DNA from: Theristus sp. LFF4_11
Lineage: Eukaryota > Nematoda > Chromadorea > Monhysterida > Xyalidae
NCBI GenBank assembly: GCA_030248135.1
Contig: JASANC010002890.1
Span: 1-64,000, forward strand
Reading direction: 5' to 3'
DNA: 64,000 nucleotides
The stretch's first letter is position 1; every line of letters begins with the position of its first letter. Under the pieces are notes generated by a model, which was not told where the DNA came from, did not search any database, and worked only from the letters and a program-made list of their open reading frames with translations. The position numbers and the translations under genes are program-made. Of this stretch, positions 24,772 through 37,193 are shown piece by piece.

Positions 24772-26072
24772 CGTTCACTGAGGCGTTCCAAGTGTTCGAC
24801 AAGAATGGAGACGGGGTGATGAACACGAAGGAGCTCGGCACCGTCATGCGATCACTCGGACAGAACCCGAGCGAGGTGGAGCTGCAGCAGATCATCAACG
24901 AGTCGGACGCCGACGGTCAGCGGGCGCAGTTTCATGATTGCTTGCGTGCTGCATTGAACCGCAACGCGCACGTTTATTGGTTGCGTATATATCATAGTGA
25001 AGTGCACAGCCAATCAGCGCCTGCGTGCGTGACTTTGGTAATCATCGACGCCATCAGCGATTGTTGCATGTCAGCCCAAAAAACAGTTCACTTCCAGCCC
25101 TATATATGGATTGAATAACATTTTCAAAAAAAACGATGCTTCACAAACTGACTCAGAGAACGGCACGATCGACTTCAACGAGTTCCTGACGCTGATGGCG
25201 AAAAAGTCAAAGGAGAGTGACCCGGAAGAGGAGATCAAGGAGGCATTCAGGGTCAGTTGGCGGGAATTATGGCTCTGCTGGGCAACGTTTTGGTTTTACA
25301 CGGTATTTTGCAATAAACCCGTGCAACCGAATGACTGAGCTTGGTGTTCTGCTTGCGGTCATGCGGTGGGCACAGATTTGCGGCCGAATGCACCGCACGG
25401 CGGCGAGTTCACTGAATTGCGCCTATAGCGCCCACCAGTAGCCGATACGGGTACACTTCAGAAGTACTCACTGTACAACTCCAACGAAAGTCCGTGTTCT
25501 GAGTATTTTTCTGCCATGGGTTTTTCTGCCCTGCGGTTTTTGCATTTCTTCGCCACCGTTCACGTGTACGCCCGAACGTGCAGGCGTTCGACATCGACGG
25601 CAACGGCTACGTGTCAGCGGCAGAGTTGCGTCACGTGATCGCCAACTTGGGCGCGAAACTGTCGGACAAGGAAGTGGACAGCATGGTGAAGGAGGCGGAC
25701 GCCGACGGAGACGGACACATCGAGTATCAAGGTGATCAAACGCAATTAAACTCATGTATCGCGCGCTTATTTGAACGTGTCGCAGCGAATGATGATTTTG
25801 CTTAATGCCCGTTTTGCCACAAGAATTTCAGTTCGGTTCACTCAAATGCACGTATTTTCCTTCCGGTTCATCCAAATTAAGTTCGGGTTGCTGTTCCTAA
25901 TTGTTTTTTTTTCAAATGCAAACCTAAAACAAACACACCGGCAACCTCCACTCAACCACGCTCCTATGTGTGGGCCGGTGTGTTTGTGCGTTACTCACTG
26001 GTTGTGCTCATTCCAGAGTTTCGAACAATGATGCGTATCTTTCCGAACGACAAGTCGAGTGGTCTCACGTGA
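24772..26072 (+). CDS. Calmodulin-like EF-hand protein, four exons seen
   Basis: Exons are 24772-24920, 25157-25251, 25584-25731 and 26017-26072, joined in matching phase. Four EF-hands follow the calmodulin order with loops [36 protein letters not shown] and [12 protein letters not shown]. All carry acidic residues at positions 1, 3 and 12, so all four should bind calcium. Landmark strings [13 protein letters not shown] and [12 protein letters not shown] are nearly those of true calmodulin, but the linker ([17 protein letters not shown]) and the long tail ([17 protein letters not shown]) diverge. The exon with the initiating Met and first helix was not found; it is probably a tiny exon upstream. 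It is a calmodulin paralogue rather than canonical calmodulin. Confidence 0.85.
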
Positions 26073-26116
26073 CGGCAAGATCAGGGATTGTCTTTTTTTG
26101 ATAAACTTCTGCCAGT

Positions 26117-26576
26117 TACCGTATTACCTCTAATAAACCCCCATGGGGGTTTATTTCTTCAGCGACTTCTGGGGGTGGGGGTTTATTTTTGGGGGGGGGG
26201 GATTATTTTTGGGGGGGGGGTTTATTTGGAAACCATTTTTAGGGGTGGGCAAAATGGCAAAAATACCTTCCATGGCAGGAAGGAAGTCGCAGAAACTTCT
26301 ACTTTTCACAGAGATTTCCTTTTGTAACAGCCTTTTGTAATGAAATTACCACTAACTCATCCCTTTGGGGCCTTTGGTAGCACAATTTCACCAATGTCAC
26401 TGCATTCAGCCACTGAATTCGCTAGGTATGTGTTTCAAACAGGTTTCTAATAAACCCCCATGGGGGTTTATTTTTGGGGGGGGGATTATTTGGAAACTTG
26501 TCGAGGGGGTGGGGGTTTATTTTTGGGGGGGGGTTTAATTTTGGGGGGGGGGGGGTTTAATAGAGGTAATACGGTA
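26117..26576 (+). mobile_element. G-run MITE copy 2
   Basis: Same ends (TACCGTATTACCTCTAATAA, TAGAGGTAATACGGTA), the same two CCCCCATGGGGG palindromes and the same unique centre as copy 1, with very high identity by eye. Only the lengths of the G-runs differ noticeably, suggesting recent movement. It lies just downstream of the calmodulin-like gene. Confidence 0.85.
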
Positions 26577-26870
26577 TTTTTGTTGCGGTTCGTTGAACCG
26601 TGAAAACTTGCGCGAAAAACTATGGAGTCCCAAAAAATGCCTTCTTTTTTATTTGTATTCACATGCACATAAAACAATGTTTTTCGAAACAGTAACAATA
26701 AACAAACAAATAAATCGCAACCAGAATAATAGCCAATAGCACGCACAGAGAAAACTAGGAGAAATTTTAACAGCAATTTTCAACACTAAAACAAAACAGA
26801 AACAAACAACAAAGTGTTGTTTCACTATCTCACTCACTTCTCAGTTTCAGCGAATCAACTTTGCTCGTCA

Positions 26871-29800
26871 GTTAGAGCTCTTACTGCTGACAGGTTCAGT
26901 ATCACCATGCAGAGGCACTTCCTCAGCAGCGTCATCAGGTTGCAGTTCGTTTTCCATCAGCAGCTCATCATCATCACCATCAGCCTCATCATGCAGCGCG
27001 TCAGCAACAGTCGCCGCGCGAGTGCTGCGTTTCATGCGGAACGACGTTTGCATGCGACGCAGCTCACGTTTGTGCGCATCAGTGAAACCTGCAGAAACGC
27101 AATATTCAGACGAAAAAAGTGTTGCTGAAATGAAACCGAAACGGAGTCAGGCTCCAGGAAATGAGCAACGTGCAGTTCTCGAATCTGTCCATAACCGAAC
27201 AGCGAATAGCTGCGCTGATTGCAGCGTTCACTGTGACTGTGCAACGGCAAGCAAACAAGCTGAAAAGTATGGTGAGTTTGAGTTCAAGTGCACCCGTGGG
27301 CCTCTCTAACCAGTGATCACAACATGAACAGCATAAAAATCGTTTCCAAGCCGATCAAGCGGGCGGCGGTCATTGAACTGCCAGACAGGCGCACCAGACG
27401 ATTAACGAAACACCGCATACAGTCCACTTCTATATCATATGCAACTAGCTGACTGGTTGGTGACCACGTGATGCATGCGCTCAGTGTAGGTATTGTTGTG
27501 GAGGGCGGAGTCAGGCCTGCACGCATCACCAATGAACACATAGGGCTAGACTGTGTCCGCCCACTGTGACCAACCAGTGATGCGGTCGGCCGCCGCGAGC
27601 ACCGTCTGACAGCATTCATGAAAGCGCGTCGTGCGTGCGTCGCCAAAGTCGTGCACCACAGCGAGCAGCTGCATGAGCGCGGGCGCGTTCACGTTCAGCT
27701 GCAGCAGTGCGGACACGAAGCGACTGACGTGGTGGAAGGCAGCGGCCGTGTCGCGCGGCGAGAGCGAGCCGTGCGCTGGGCGGAGCAGGTCGCCATGCAG
27801 GCGGTGCGCTTGCGACCAGGCGGCGGCGGCGTCGCCGACACGCGCGAACACGAGACCGATCGGCAGGTGCTGCATTCGGGTTACAAGAGATTGCTTTCTC
27901 AGACTTTTTTCTGGTTCTGCGACCTTGAACGCCAGCACTGACGGTGACGAGATCAGTTTGAAAATGCGAAATTTGAAATCAGTTCCAGCAGAAACTTGTA
28001 GGTCGTCTGTATCGTTCACGTGACTTATCACACGCCGATCACCTTTGCGCGCCAAATTCAAAACACCGAGTTTAGAAACGTTTGCGTGTTTCGCTCACAC
28101 AGTCTTGTTATACGATAACACGATATTTCGAAAAAAACTGAAACAAAAGAACGCGAACAAACGCACCGCGTATCTCAACATTGGCGACAGCGTGTGCGTG
28201 TTGCCACGTCGGCTCATTTCCGTTAGACGCCGGCTGAAGTCTGACGCAATCGCGTGTGCCTGTGCTCGCATTGAATCGGCGTTTTCGATGGTCTTGAAAC
28301 GAAGAATACTGTACCGCTGTGCACGATCTGATTACGGTAGACGTCCTCGTCTGATGACCGTGTGCTCTGTTATACACAGTAATGTTGCAGCAAAGTCACA
28401 CGACACACACACATGCAATAAAACACGCACTGCTGTGAATATAGCATGCGGCGTGTGCGTGTGCGTGTGTTTGCTTGCGACTGTGCAATATTACTGTGCT
28501 ACAACACAGTGCCATAGTCTTCAGACCAGAACTGTAACAACACAAAACCACTCAATAAACGCACGTCATAGTCTATTTTCGCCAGCAGTCTAACGATTCG
28601 CTCGACCTGACTCAAGTTTTCAGCGACATCGCCCCAGATCAATGGGACGTACTCGTATGCGGCGCAAACGTCCATGCTGTCCAGCACCATTTGCAGCTGA
28701 AAAATGTGCAGAGAGAACCGTGCACACAAACACACACACACCATTGTCGGCTGCTATACGTCCATGAAAAGACATAATCTAACGTGTCACCTTTAAAAAA
28801 CTTTCAGAAGCAGCAATAAAACTTGGTCGATCATTTTGTAATTAAGTTTGCTGCATAGTCACTGAACCAGAAGCTGCAGTGATTGTAATCATGTGTAACG
28901 TTCGAGTGACCACAGCACACTCAATGGCGACCTGTTCATTGGACGGTTGCAGACGCACGGGCACAATGCGCGCCCACGTTTGGTAGAGCTCGGACGGGTC
29001 GCCCAGATCGGCAACGGTCGACAGCAGCTCGCTGTAGTACCTGCAATTGAGCATGGTGGCAATTGAGCGTCAGCGAATTGTGATTGGCTGCGCTCTGCCA
29101 CTGCGAACCAATCAGCGCGCGTGAAATAGTCAAATGTTGTCATATAATTCGTTTTATGGCGCATACGATGGTGCGGTAAACTTGCGTTGTTAAAATGCAG
29201 CAAAAAAACACATGCGAATCGCGAACAATGCGAAGAGAAACGACGTTATTTCGGCCGGACACGCCTCAAAATCTCAGCAACACGAACGTCTCCGAGGTGA
29301 CGAAGTCGTTCATGAGCAGTTCGTTGTCGCCCTGACGCACGAGCTCGTCCACCCTGAACGCCAGCTGTTTGTCCTTGAGTCGTCGGCACAGTCGCATCGC
29401 TGCCGTGAAAAACTGGCCGTCGCGATCGGCGTTACACTCGACGACTCGCGTTGCTGTTTCTGTTGTTTTTGTAAGCAGATCAACTGGCAAAAAAATAATA
29501 GTGAGTTTGAAACCAGTGTGGTGTACCACTAACATAAAACGTTTGAAAGGTTTTCAACAACTGGTTTTAACGAAAAACTCCTTCCTTTTTAGTCGGTTGG
29601 CATTCATGTTTTTTTCGAAAATGGCGAAACTGATTAATGAAAGAAAAACTTATTGAATTCACAGTTGTTCAGACGAACTTCACTTCTCACCAGCGAAAGT
29701 CACCAACCATGCTGTTGATCGGCTGTGTTTGCATCATCAGCAGTCTCAGTCGACTGCAATGTATCGAGCAACTCTTGCAGCACCGCCCCAGCATAGCAGC

Positions 29801-32797
29801 CATTTTCGTGCTGCTCAAAGATTGTGATTATGTCCGTGTAGACGGCCAATGACGGCGCAACATGCAGCGCGCGCATTTCATTGATGATCTGCAGTGAAAA
29901 CGGGCACAAACTGAACAATATTGTGGCTGGTCAAGAACAAAATACAATGCAGCCCATTGATTGGCCGCAACATTCATGCTGGCATGCATTGATGTTAGAC
30001 CATGTGTGGTGGTGGACACCATGCACAAATCTCCGCAATGTGCTCGGCACCACCTGCCACCGCACACAATGCGTAACGGGGGCGCGGGGGACAATCACCG
30101 ACCGACGTGACGCTCTCACCAATTGCAGTTTCCGAGTGACGTCCTCGATTTTCGCGGCGTGTCTCGCCAGCACGGCCGTCAGCGCAGCGTAGGTGCTTCG
30201 GTTCGGTCGCACACGATCGTCGGCCATACAGGCGAGCGTGTCCACGACGAATTGCCACGGTGACTCGGCGCCGGACGCACTGGCCGGACACTCGAGCACG
30301 CCCGTGTACGCCTCCAGCGACGGTGTGTGACCGGCAGCGCGCATTTCCTGCAGTCGGAGAAACCATCGACTTCCATTCGTCCATCCATTGGATTTCGCAA
30401 AAAGCAGGAAACTCTGATAAAACTGCATGAACCGCATGTATAACGGAGACCCATATAGCATGCGCTAGCACTGCCCCGGTCTGCTGGTGTGGCGGTGAAA
30501 CTAAAAACCCAGCTCCTTAGTTTGTTGTGAAGGAAGGTACAGTACGTGTTGGTAACGTTGCACAGTAGATTGCAATCGATACAGTATGGCCGGCTAACCA
30601 ACAAGTAATGGCTCAAGCATGTCGACCAATCAGCGGAGCACAGTTGTAGCCAATCAGCACACAGCACTGCAAAGTCGGCGTGTGTCACCCTCGTGGTAGC
30701 GCGTTAAGACTCGTTGTCTGCGCATTCGTGCGATCGAGCCCCGCCGAGGGGTACTATAGGCACGTTAATGACAGAGAAAACTCGATGGGCGCCCTACTCG
30801 ACGGCGTACGCTGTACGTTTTTCTGGGTTAGCCCTGGCTAAAAACCGCCTAAAACACCAAACAACAACAACGACAACCTTGAAGAGTCTGATCGCATCCG
30901 AAGCGTTCATGTATTTGGCCATGCCGGCGACCAACGCTGAATACGAGCGAGCACTCTTGGGCAGCTCCTCAAACAACAGCTCTGCCATGTTGCCCGCCTC
31001 CCAGCGGAACTGATCGACCGACGCAGCGCCGTCTTCCACGATGATACTCGTGCGATACCTGAGCGTCTTGGTTGAAACCTGTCACTTTTTGTGTTCGCAG
31101 AGTGACGAGCGCAAATTTGAATGGGAAAAATCGGATCACGTTCGGACAAAGAGTTGTCCACAAATGGGCGTTGCTAAGTCAAGTCTGCACGACCTTGCGA
31201 CAAAGTGACCGGTTTTATCGAGCAAGCTTGCACGGTGGGAAGGCCGAAATGGGGTTATTATTATTAATCGTTTTCAGTTTTCTCCACTTCTCAAAACTAA
31301 TGTTCTTACACGATGACGAACACTGCAAGAAAGTCGTGTCGAGAACTGACTTCGTGGGCGGCAACAATAATTTTCTTTCACATTCGATTGCTAGCAGTAC
31401 AGAGTGGCCAACCGAGAACGATAGCCAGTCAGTCAGTCAGTTTTATTCTGCAGTGCACGGCATGATACCAGAGAAGTGTAAAACACCATGAACAGGCAAG
31501 CCAACTATTTCGTATTTCGTAATAACACCGACGGAACACCAACGCACGTACCATCGCTCCTCAGGCCAGCCAGACTCGGCGAGCGTCGCGTCACGACACC
31601 CGTAGTAGCAGAGCAACTCCAACAACGCCAGCTTCGTCTCCTCCGAGTACTGAACGTCTTTCTCGCGGCCGTTTTGATACACATCAATGGCGTTGCGCAC
31701 CCAACGATGCTTGATGCGCTCCAACAGCGCCTGCAGAGCACAGTAGAATAGAATGTGGTGGTGCTGAACAAACGAACGAACACATTGTTGAGTGACTGGG
31801 TGGTTTCGAGAGCGGCACATCACTGACGTCGCGGAGGTCACCGCTTCTGTGAACTCCACCTTCAGAAATCCTGCTTTTCCAAATCCCCAACTCCTCCAGT
31901 TTCCCACCGGCTTGCTGGCTCGACCGCTCGCGGTGGCAGTACAGCATGAAAAACCAGTCTGCCTGATGCGATTCTGCCAAACGAGCGTCGCCCAAAACAT
32001 ATGAAAGGCCAATTCATGCACACAAAACTTATCCGGCACGTCACGTCACGTCATCTGCCGGTGCGTCGTGCATGCGTTGGCCTGATGCTCATCACGCAAC
32101 GCCCGTGCGTGTTTCCCACCTCTTCCGAGCATTCGGTCTCTTCGGCGGGCCGCTTGACGGGTCGGAACGCGGCGAGCCTCGGCTCATCGTAGTCGTACAT
32201 GAACAAGGTCGGCCACTCGCACGCGAGCTCACTGCAAAATACAGTGAAACACTGAATTATAGGCAATCAGCTGATTGGCTGGTGGCTGGTGATCACGTGC
32301 ATGCGTGCTTTCTGTGCAGGAATTGCTGTGAAGGCGGAGTCCAGGCCTGCACAGAATGCATGCATCACACGTGGTCACACCAATTAGCTTATTGCATATG
32401 AAATAGACTGTATGTGTTGATTGAACTTTCTATTTCATCAAATTCCAATGTTGACATTAGGACACACGAGACGTGTCCCATGTGTTTCAATTCACGCACA
32501 TGTGAGCACAGTACAAACAGTTCACGTTTCAGTCACAATCGAAAGTTCGAACGCAATGCATTCTGCTCTTGTCTGATTTCAATCTGACATTTGCCATAGC
32601 CAACGAAGACAAAGAAAGAAAACCAACCGAGCGACCCTTCGTCCGGCCTCCTTTGACAGCGCACACAGCCTACTGCGTTTCGTGACGCCCGTGTACGGGT
32701 ACAACAGTGGATCGTCAAGGAATTTGTATTCGGGCGCTGACGGGTCTGTTTTGACAGTCGAAGCCAGCGCCTCCAATATGGCCGTGTTAGAGCGCTG
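26871..32797 (-). CDS. PTCD3: PTCD3 / mitoribosomal protein mS39 (PPR protein)
   Basis: A long pentatricopeptide protein in about twelve exons. Recognisable pieces in order: LEALASTVKTDPSAPEYKFL near 32780; ELACEWPTLFMYDYDEPRLA near 32230; VQYSEETKLALLELLCYYGC near 31620; RSYSALVAGMAKYM near 30930; MRAAGHTPSLEAYTGVLE and RVRPNRSTYAALTAVL (30350-30130); MRALHVAPSLAVYTDIITIF (29880-29820); FFTAAMRLCRRLKDKQLAFR and VDELVRQGDNELL (29410-29300); YYSELLSTVADLGD near 29030; a helical exon near 28560-28700; and LVFARVGDAAAAWSQAHRLH near 27850. The last exon (about 27090-26871) starts FTDAHKRELRRM and ends in an acidic tail, as in vertebrate PTCD3. The protein binds rRNA in the small mitochondrial ribosomal subunit. 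The first exon with the mitochondrial presequence and the exon before the tail were not fixed. A SINE lies in one intron. Confidence 0.85.
27418..27556. mobile_element. Foldback MITE, CCAAT family, copy 2 (decayed)
   Basis: The left arm is recognisable: ACAGTCCACTTCTATATCAT then GCAACTAGCTGACTGGTTGG. The centre has GATGCATGCGCTCAGTG and GGAGGGCGGAGTCAGGCCTG. The right arm is degraded, leaving TAGACTGTG. It lies in a PTCD3 intron. Confidence 0.5.
30686..30848 (+). mobile_element. tRNA-derived SINE, copy B, in a PTCD3 intron
   Basis: Plus-strand copy with CCTCGTGGTAGCGCG (A-box-like), GCGATCGAGCCCCGCCGAGG (B-box-like), then GACAGAGAAAACTCGATGGG and CGCCCTACTCGACGGCG. It ends at TTTTTCTGGGTTAGCCCTGG. 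It is antisense to PTCD3. Confidence 0.8.
32239..32414. mobile_element. Foldback MITE, CCAAT family, copy 3
   Basis: The left arm includes the 14-bp palindrome CAATCAGCTGATTG and then GGTGATCACGTGCATGCG. The right arm is the inverse, with GCATGCATCACACGTGGTCA and TTATTGCATATGAAATAGAC. The centre has GTGAAGGCGGAGTCCAGGCC, shared with the other copies. Confidence 0.6.
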
Positions 32798-32799
32798 TG

Positions 32800-34102
32800 A
32801 AAATTCATTTCATGCAAAATTAAAATTCGGTGCGTTGAATTGCAGCTTCATAATGTTTGATGACAAATGCAGCCAATGAATCCGCCAAGCTTATTTGTAC
32901 AGTTTACGAAAAGTTTAGCATTTGAAGCTCATTCTGGCGTGCTACATACAGTCTGACAGCCGATTGGCTGCGCATCAGCAAGACGGAAGGTCAACCAGAA
33001 TGTTGTGCGCAATCTAGCACAATTGAAACAGAACAACGTGACGAGCAGACCTCAACTTTTTTCGGAAGCATTTGCCTCAGCTCCGCAGCCGTGCGCCTGG
33101 CACCCCTGACCGAGTGCACACAGTGGCGGTACATGTTTTGCTGAAAGTAAACTGAACGTTCAAAGCAGCTCGCTGATTGGCTGCCATGGGCCAACCATCA
33201 CCAAAATTCAAAAAAATGCAACGCATCAGAGTGGTGGTTGTTTTTTACTGTGAAAATTCGACTGTGTTTGGAAAGTCAGTATCAATTTGTTTTGCGAAAT
33301 ATTATCAGCCGGTTAGACTGGACTAGACCAATGTACTGTTAACATGAGACAAAATCGAGAAATCGAATTTCGGAGGTTTTATTCAGCATTTCAGCTGCGG
33401 TTAACTGATAAATCTATTCAAAAGCTTTATGAGACACCCATTTGCAGAAGCAGCTATGTCGTAAACATGACAATATTCAGCAGCATTCCGTGCATAATGC
33501 TAACTGCTGTTGATAACGGTGCGATTTGTTGCAAGTTGACACCAGTGGCAAGTTTTGATCACCAAACACCAATACAAAGAGAATCACAACAAAAAACCAA
33601 AACACCCAAAAGCACCAACGATATAAAACAGCAACAAGTTTAAAATGTAAATTTAAAAGTTTTAGTGGCCCGCGAATGCAGTCGATCGCACAATGTTGCA
33701 TTCAAATGCATCGTGCTGATCGGCTGCAGCCAAAATGCAACGCCCAATCAGTTGGAGAGGTACGAACTAATGAAAAACACTTTGGATGACATGCCCATGC
33801 CTTATATGGTGCATATTGATTGGTCCAAGGTACTTTCTAAAACCCGATTATAACCTTTAACACAAAAAACCAGCACCCAAGTAATTTAAAAAAACGTAAT
33901 TTCTCACCAGTTTCTGAACTATTACAAAAAAACAACTTTAACAACATCCTCGTGAGGTGAGATCAGAGAAATAACTGAATATCGTTGTGAAAGTGTGATG
34001 AACAATCGGAAATACTCCAGTGAATTAGCAACAATTTCGTTCAAGTTGACAAGGCAAGCTCAACAACATGTTAACCGTTCGACTAAATCCACTTTTTATG
34101 GC
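32800..34102. other. Intergenic / 5' region of PTCD3
   Basis: The PTCD3 first exon should lie here or just beyond, but I could not identify it. Two CCAAT-type motifs occur: GCTGATTGG at 33172 and a near match at 33744. No other gene is evident. Confidence 0.35.
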
Positions 34103-34568
34103 TACCGTATTACCTCTATTAAACCCCCCCCCCCCCCCAAAATTAAACCCCCCCCCAAAAATAAACCCCCACCCCCTCGACAAGTTTTCAAATAATCCCC
34201 CCCCCCAAAAAATAATCCCCCATGGGGGATTATTGAAACCTGTTTGAAACACATACCCAGCGAATTCAGTGGCTGGTTGCAGTGAAAATGATGAAATTGT
34301 GCTACCAAAGGCCCAAAATGGATGAGTTAATGGTAATTTCATTACAAAAGGCTGTTGTAAAAGGAAATTTCTATGTAGAATAGAAGTTTCTGCGACTTCC
34401 TTCCTGCCATGGAAGGTATTTTTGCCATTTTGCCCACTCCTAAAAATGGTTTCCAAATAAACCCCCCCCCAAAAATAAAGCCCCCCCCCCCAAAAAAAAT
34501 AAACCCCCACCCCCAGAAGTCGCTGAAGAAATAAACCCCCATGGGGGTTTATTAGAGGTAATACGGTA
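34103..34568 (-). mobile_element. G-run MITE copy 3, inverted
   Basis: Same ends and centre as copies 1 and 2 but in reverse orientation, so it appears as C-runs on the plus strand. One palindrome is altered, with CCCCCATGGGGGATTATT in place of the usual arm. It lies 79 bases downstream of the QDPR stop codon, probably near or in its 3' end. Confidence 0.85.
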
Positions 34569-34646
34569 AGCTCTGAATGAACAACAATTCTGCATTCGCA
34601 TCGGATTACACAAACAGCAAACACCAAGCATTCGCTACCGATCGAT

Positions 34647-36493
34647 TCAAGCAGCCACATTCTGCAGCTCAGTGTTGCCATCCTTCGTCACCAATTTCAG
34701 CAACGAGCCAGATTTCGGTCGAGTTTCTGGTTCACTCGCCCATTGGTGAAGTAGACTGCAACAAGGAGTTCACGGTGAAATTACTTGAGTTGAAACCTAA
34801 TTGCAACACGGACTGTTTGTTGTTAACAAATCCATCCACGAATGTGCAAGTACGAAATGCAGGAAATTGCTGGCGATGCCATGTGTATGCCTATTGCAGT
34901 TGGACACACAAATGCAACTCAGTCAAAATGAAACTTATTCAAACTGTTGCAATGCGTTGTGTACCACCTCAGTTGCATCAACAACTACAGTATGTTTATT
35001 TGAACCTGTCATTTTTGTTAGCAAAATACAGACCAGACAGAGCCTGCAAAAGAAGAAAGAACGAAATCGGTTCGGTTAAGAGCCGTTCTTCTTTGTCCTT
35101 CTTGATCTCCGTTAATTCTTGTTCGTTCAAAGTTGTGCCTGCTCGGTGATCCGCGACAAAATCTGACAGGTTTGAAGGAACATGCTGTACTCAAGCTCAC
35201 AAACTGTCTCACCTTGCGACGTAGTCCAACGGTGTCCAAGTGGCGAAGTTCGCCTTCGGCATCGCCTGTCGATTCCCAGGTGTGTCCAGCGTTACCCTGA
35301 GATTGTTTGTTTCTACACTCACTCTCTTTTTTCCAAATAAATGTTCACACTTTTAATGCACATGTTTGACTGTTCCCGCGTTCAGAAGAACAAAATTCCA
35401 GAACCCACGGCAAAACTCCGACGACGGCGGCGCCAACTGGCAAGCCAGCATTTTTGCCGGCCAAGCTTGCCACCAACTGGTGCACGGCCGCTTTCGCCAT
35501 GCCGTAGCCAGCCATAACTGAAAACACAGAACAAACAAGAGTGAACCCGTTCTGAGAGAAAGATGACGCGTTTGTGGCACCAGTGCTTGTTACGAAAGCA
35601 CACCAGAGCGAGTGCAGTTTCAGTCGCTGTGCTGCTTTGTCCAACTGCTTGTGCCTTGCCTCACCGGGTGTCGGTCCACAGGCCGGTGCAGCTCCGGTCA
35701 ATTGCAGCAGACCGTTCGGCTGCAGATGTTTTGCGGCCAATTGCGCGGCAATTGCACTCGACCACACCGACTGCTTCCACATGAGATCACATGAACTGAT
35801 GAAATCTGTGACAACAATTTAGACGATACGTTGGAGCATCAATCGAAACGTTCAGTCAGATCTGCCACGACGCCACGAGATAAGCTTGTTCTTCACTTCT
35901 TTCGCCAACGCTGTATTCTGCGAAACAAGTGACAGTTCCACACGAACACCCTGTACCGACCATCAGCGCCAGCTTTTCCCATCGCGAATCCACCGGCGAC
36001 ACAGAGTATCGCGTGCAACTGTTTGTCCTGCAGCACGCCATGCACCGCTGCGATCGCTTCGTCCGCCTGTCGCGACCAATCAGCGGTCTCCTTGATGATC
36101 ACGTTCACGTCAGCGTTCGCATTCGCAGCCAGGTCGACATTCAGCACCCACTGTGTGAGGAGTAGTTTAGCTTGTCCATACCGTGCTGAGTGTACTCTTA
36201 GTGAACGATGTACACATTGCGCAAAACGGCCGAAAAAATAACAATTCGTTCATGGCTCACAGAACTGGTGCTGATAAACACTCGTCTCATCAGTTGTAAT
36301 AAAAACTGATTTGACAATCGTTTGACCGGGAATTTTTTACTGCAGAATTCCATTTTTATTTTTCTAATAAAGACTTCGTGAGCCAAATTTACCCAGTGCA
36401 ACGTACCCAGTTTTTCTCCTTGAACGTCTGCACGACCGCAGTGCCGAGGGCGCCTCTGCCCCCGTAGACGAGCACACGATTCGCAGAAGACAT
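34647..36493 (-). CDS. QDPR: Dihydropteridine reductase
   Basis: Short-chain dehydrogenase that recycles quinonoid dihydrobiopterin with NADH, serving the amine-synthesising hydroxylases in the cytosol. Exon 1 (36493-36407) reads [19 protein letters not shown], the Rossmann nucleotide-binding motif. Exon 2 (about 36150-35963) has [14 protein letters not shown] and [14 protein letters not shown]. Exon 3 (about 35800-35650) has [20 protein letters not shown]. Exon 4 (about 35525-35405) has [20 protein letters not shown] with the catalytic Tyr and Lys. Exon 5 (35298-35216) has [20 protein letters not shown]. Exon 6 (34755-34647) has [19 protein letters not shown] and ends ELQNVAA. The exon 5-6 junction is in phase (AG|T). 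All key residues are present and the expected length is near 240. The ATG at 36493 gives the usual short N-terminus. It is on the same strand as NDUFAF5 upstream. Confidence 0.93.
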
Positions 36494-37193
36494 TTGCATT
36501 CGGTTTTGCTGGAGGTTGCTTTTTTATTGTGGAAAAAACATTGATAATGAAATAACTGCAAATTGTTCACTCGATAAGCTCATAAAATATGGACTTCAAC
36601 AGTGAAAATGTGCGCAGTTCAATGTTCAATTTTCTTCCGCGGATGCAGAACGCGTTAGAAGTTGTATTCAACGCACAATTTCACTGGCAAGATGTCCAAG
36701 CCAAATAGTGCGAAGCAAAGGCTCATAACGACACACAATGCAGAAAATCCCGCGGAAATCCAGTATTGGTTTATCAAAAGTATCACAATCAAACGTGAAA
36801 ACACGCAGTCAATTCGACTAAAGCACCATAATTGATTAGAACATTGAGCACATCTACAAACAATTTAAACAAGGAGTAAAACAAATAAAGTTGGGATAAT
36901 CTACGTAGAACAATGACCACGCAAGGAAAAGGATGACATTCGGTTAAAGCTACATTTTCAGCTGCTGCTGTCATAGTCGGAAGACCTCTTCTTCAATTTG
37001 ACATTTCATCTCATGTTGCGCTACAGTAACAAACAAACGCACCAGCAACGATACACTGACAGTGTGTAGTATCGCATGTGTGCCGGTGCGTTTGTCTGTG
37101 ACTGTGCAATATCACCAGACTCATCGTCACGTGGATCAAATCAATGCGAGTCTTTTTTCAGTGAGACCAGATACGCCATCAATGATGCTGATA

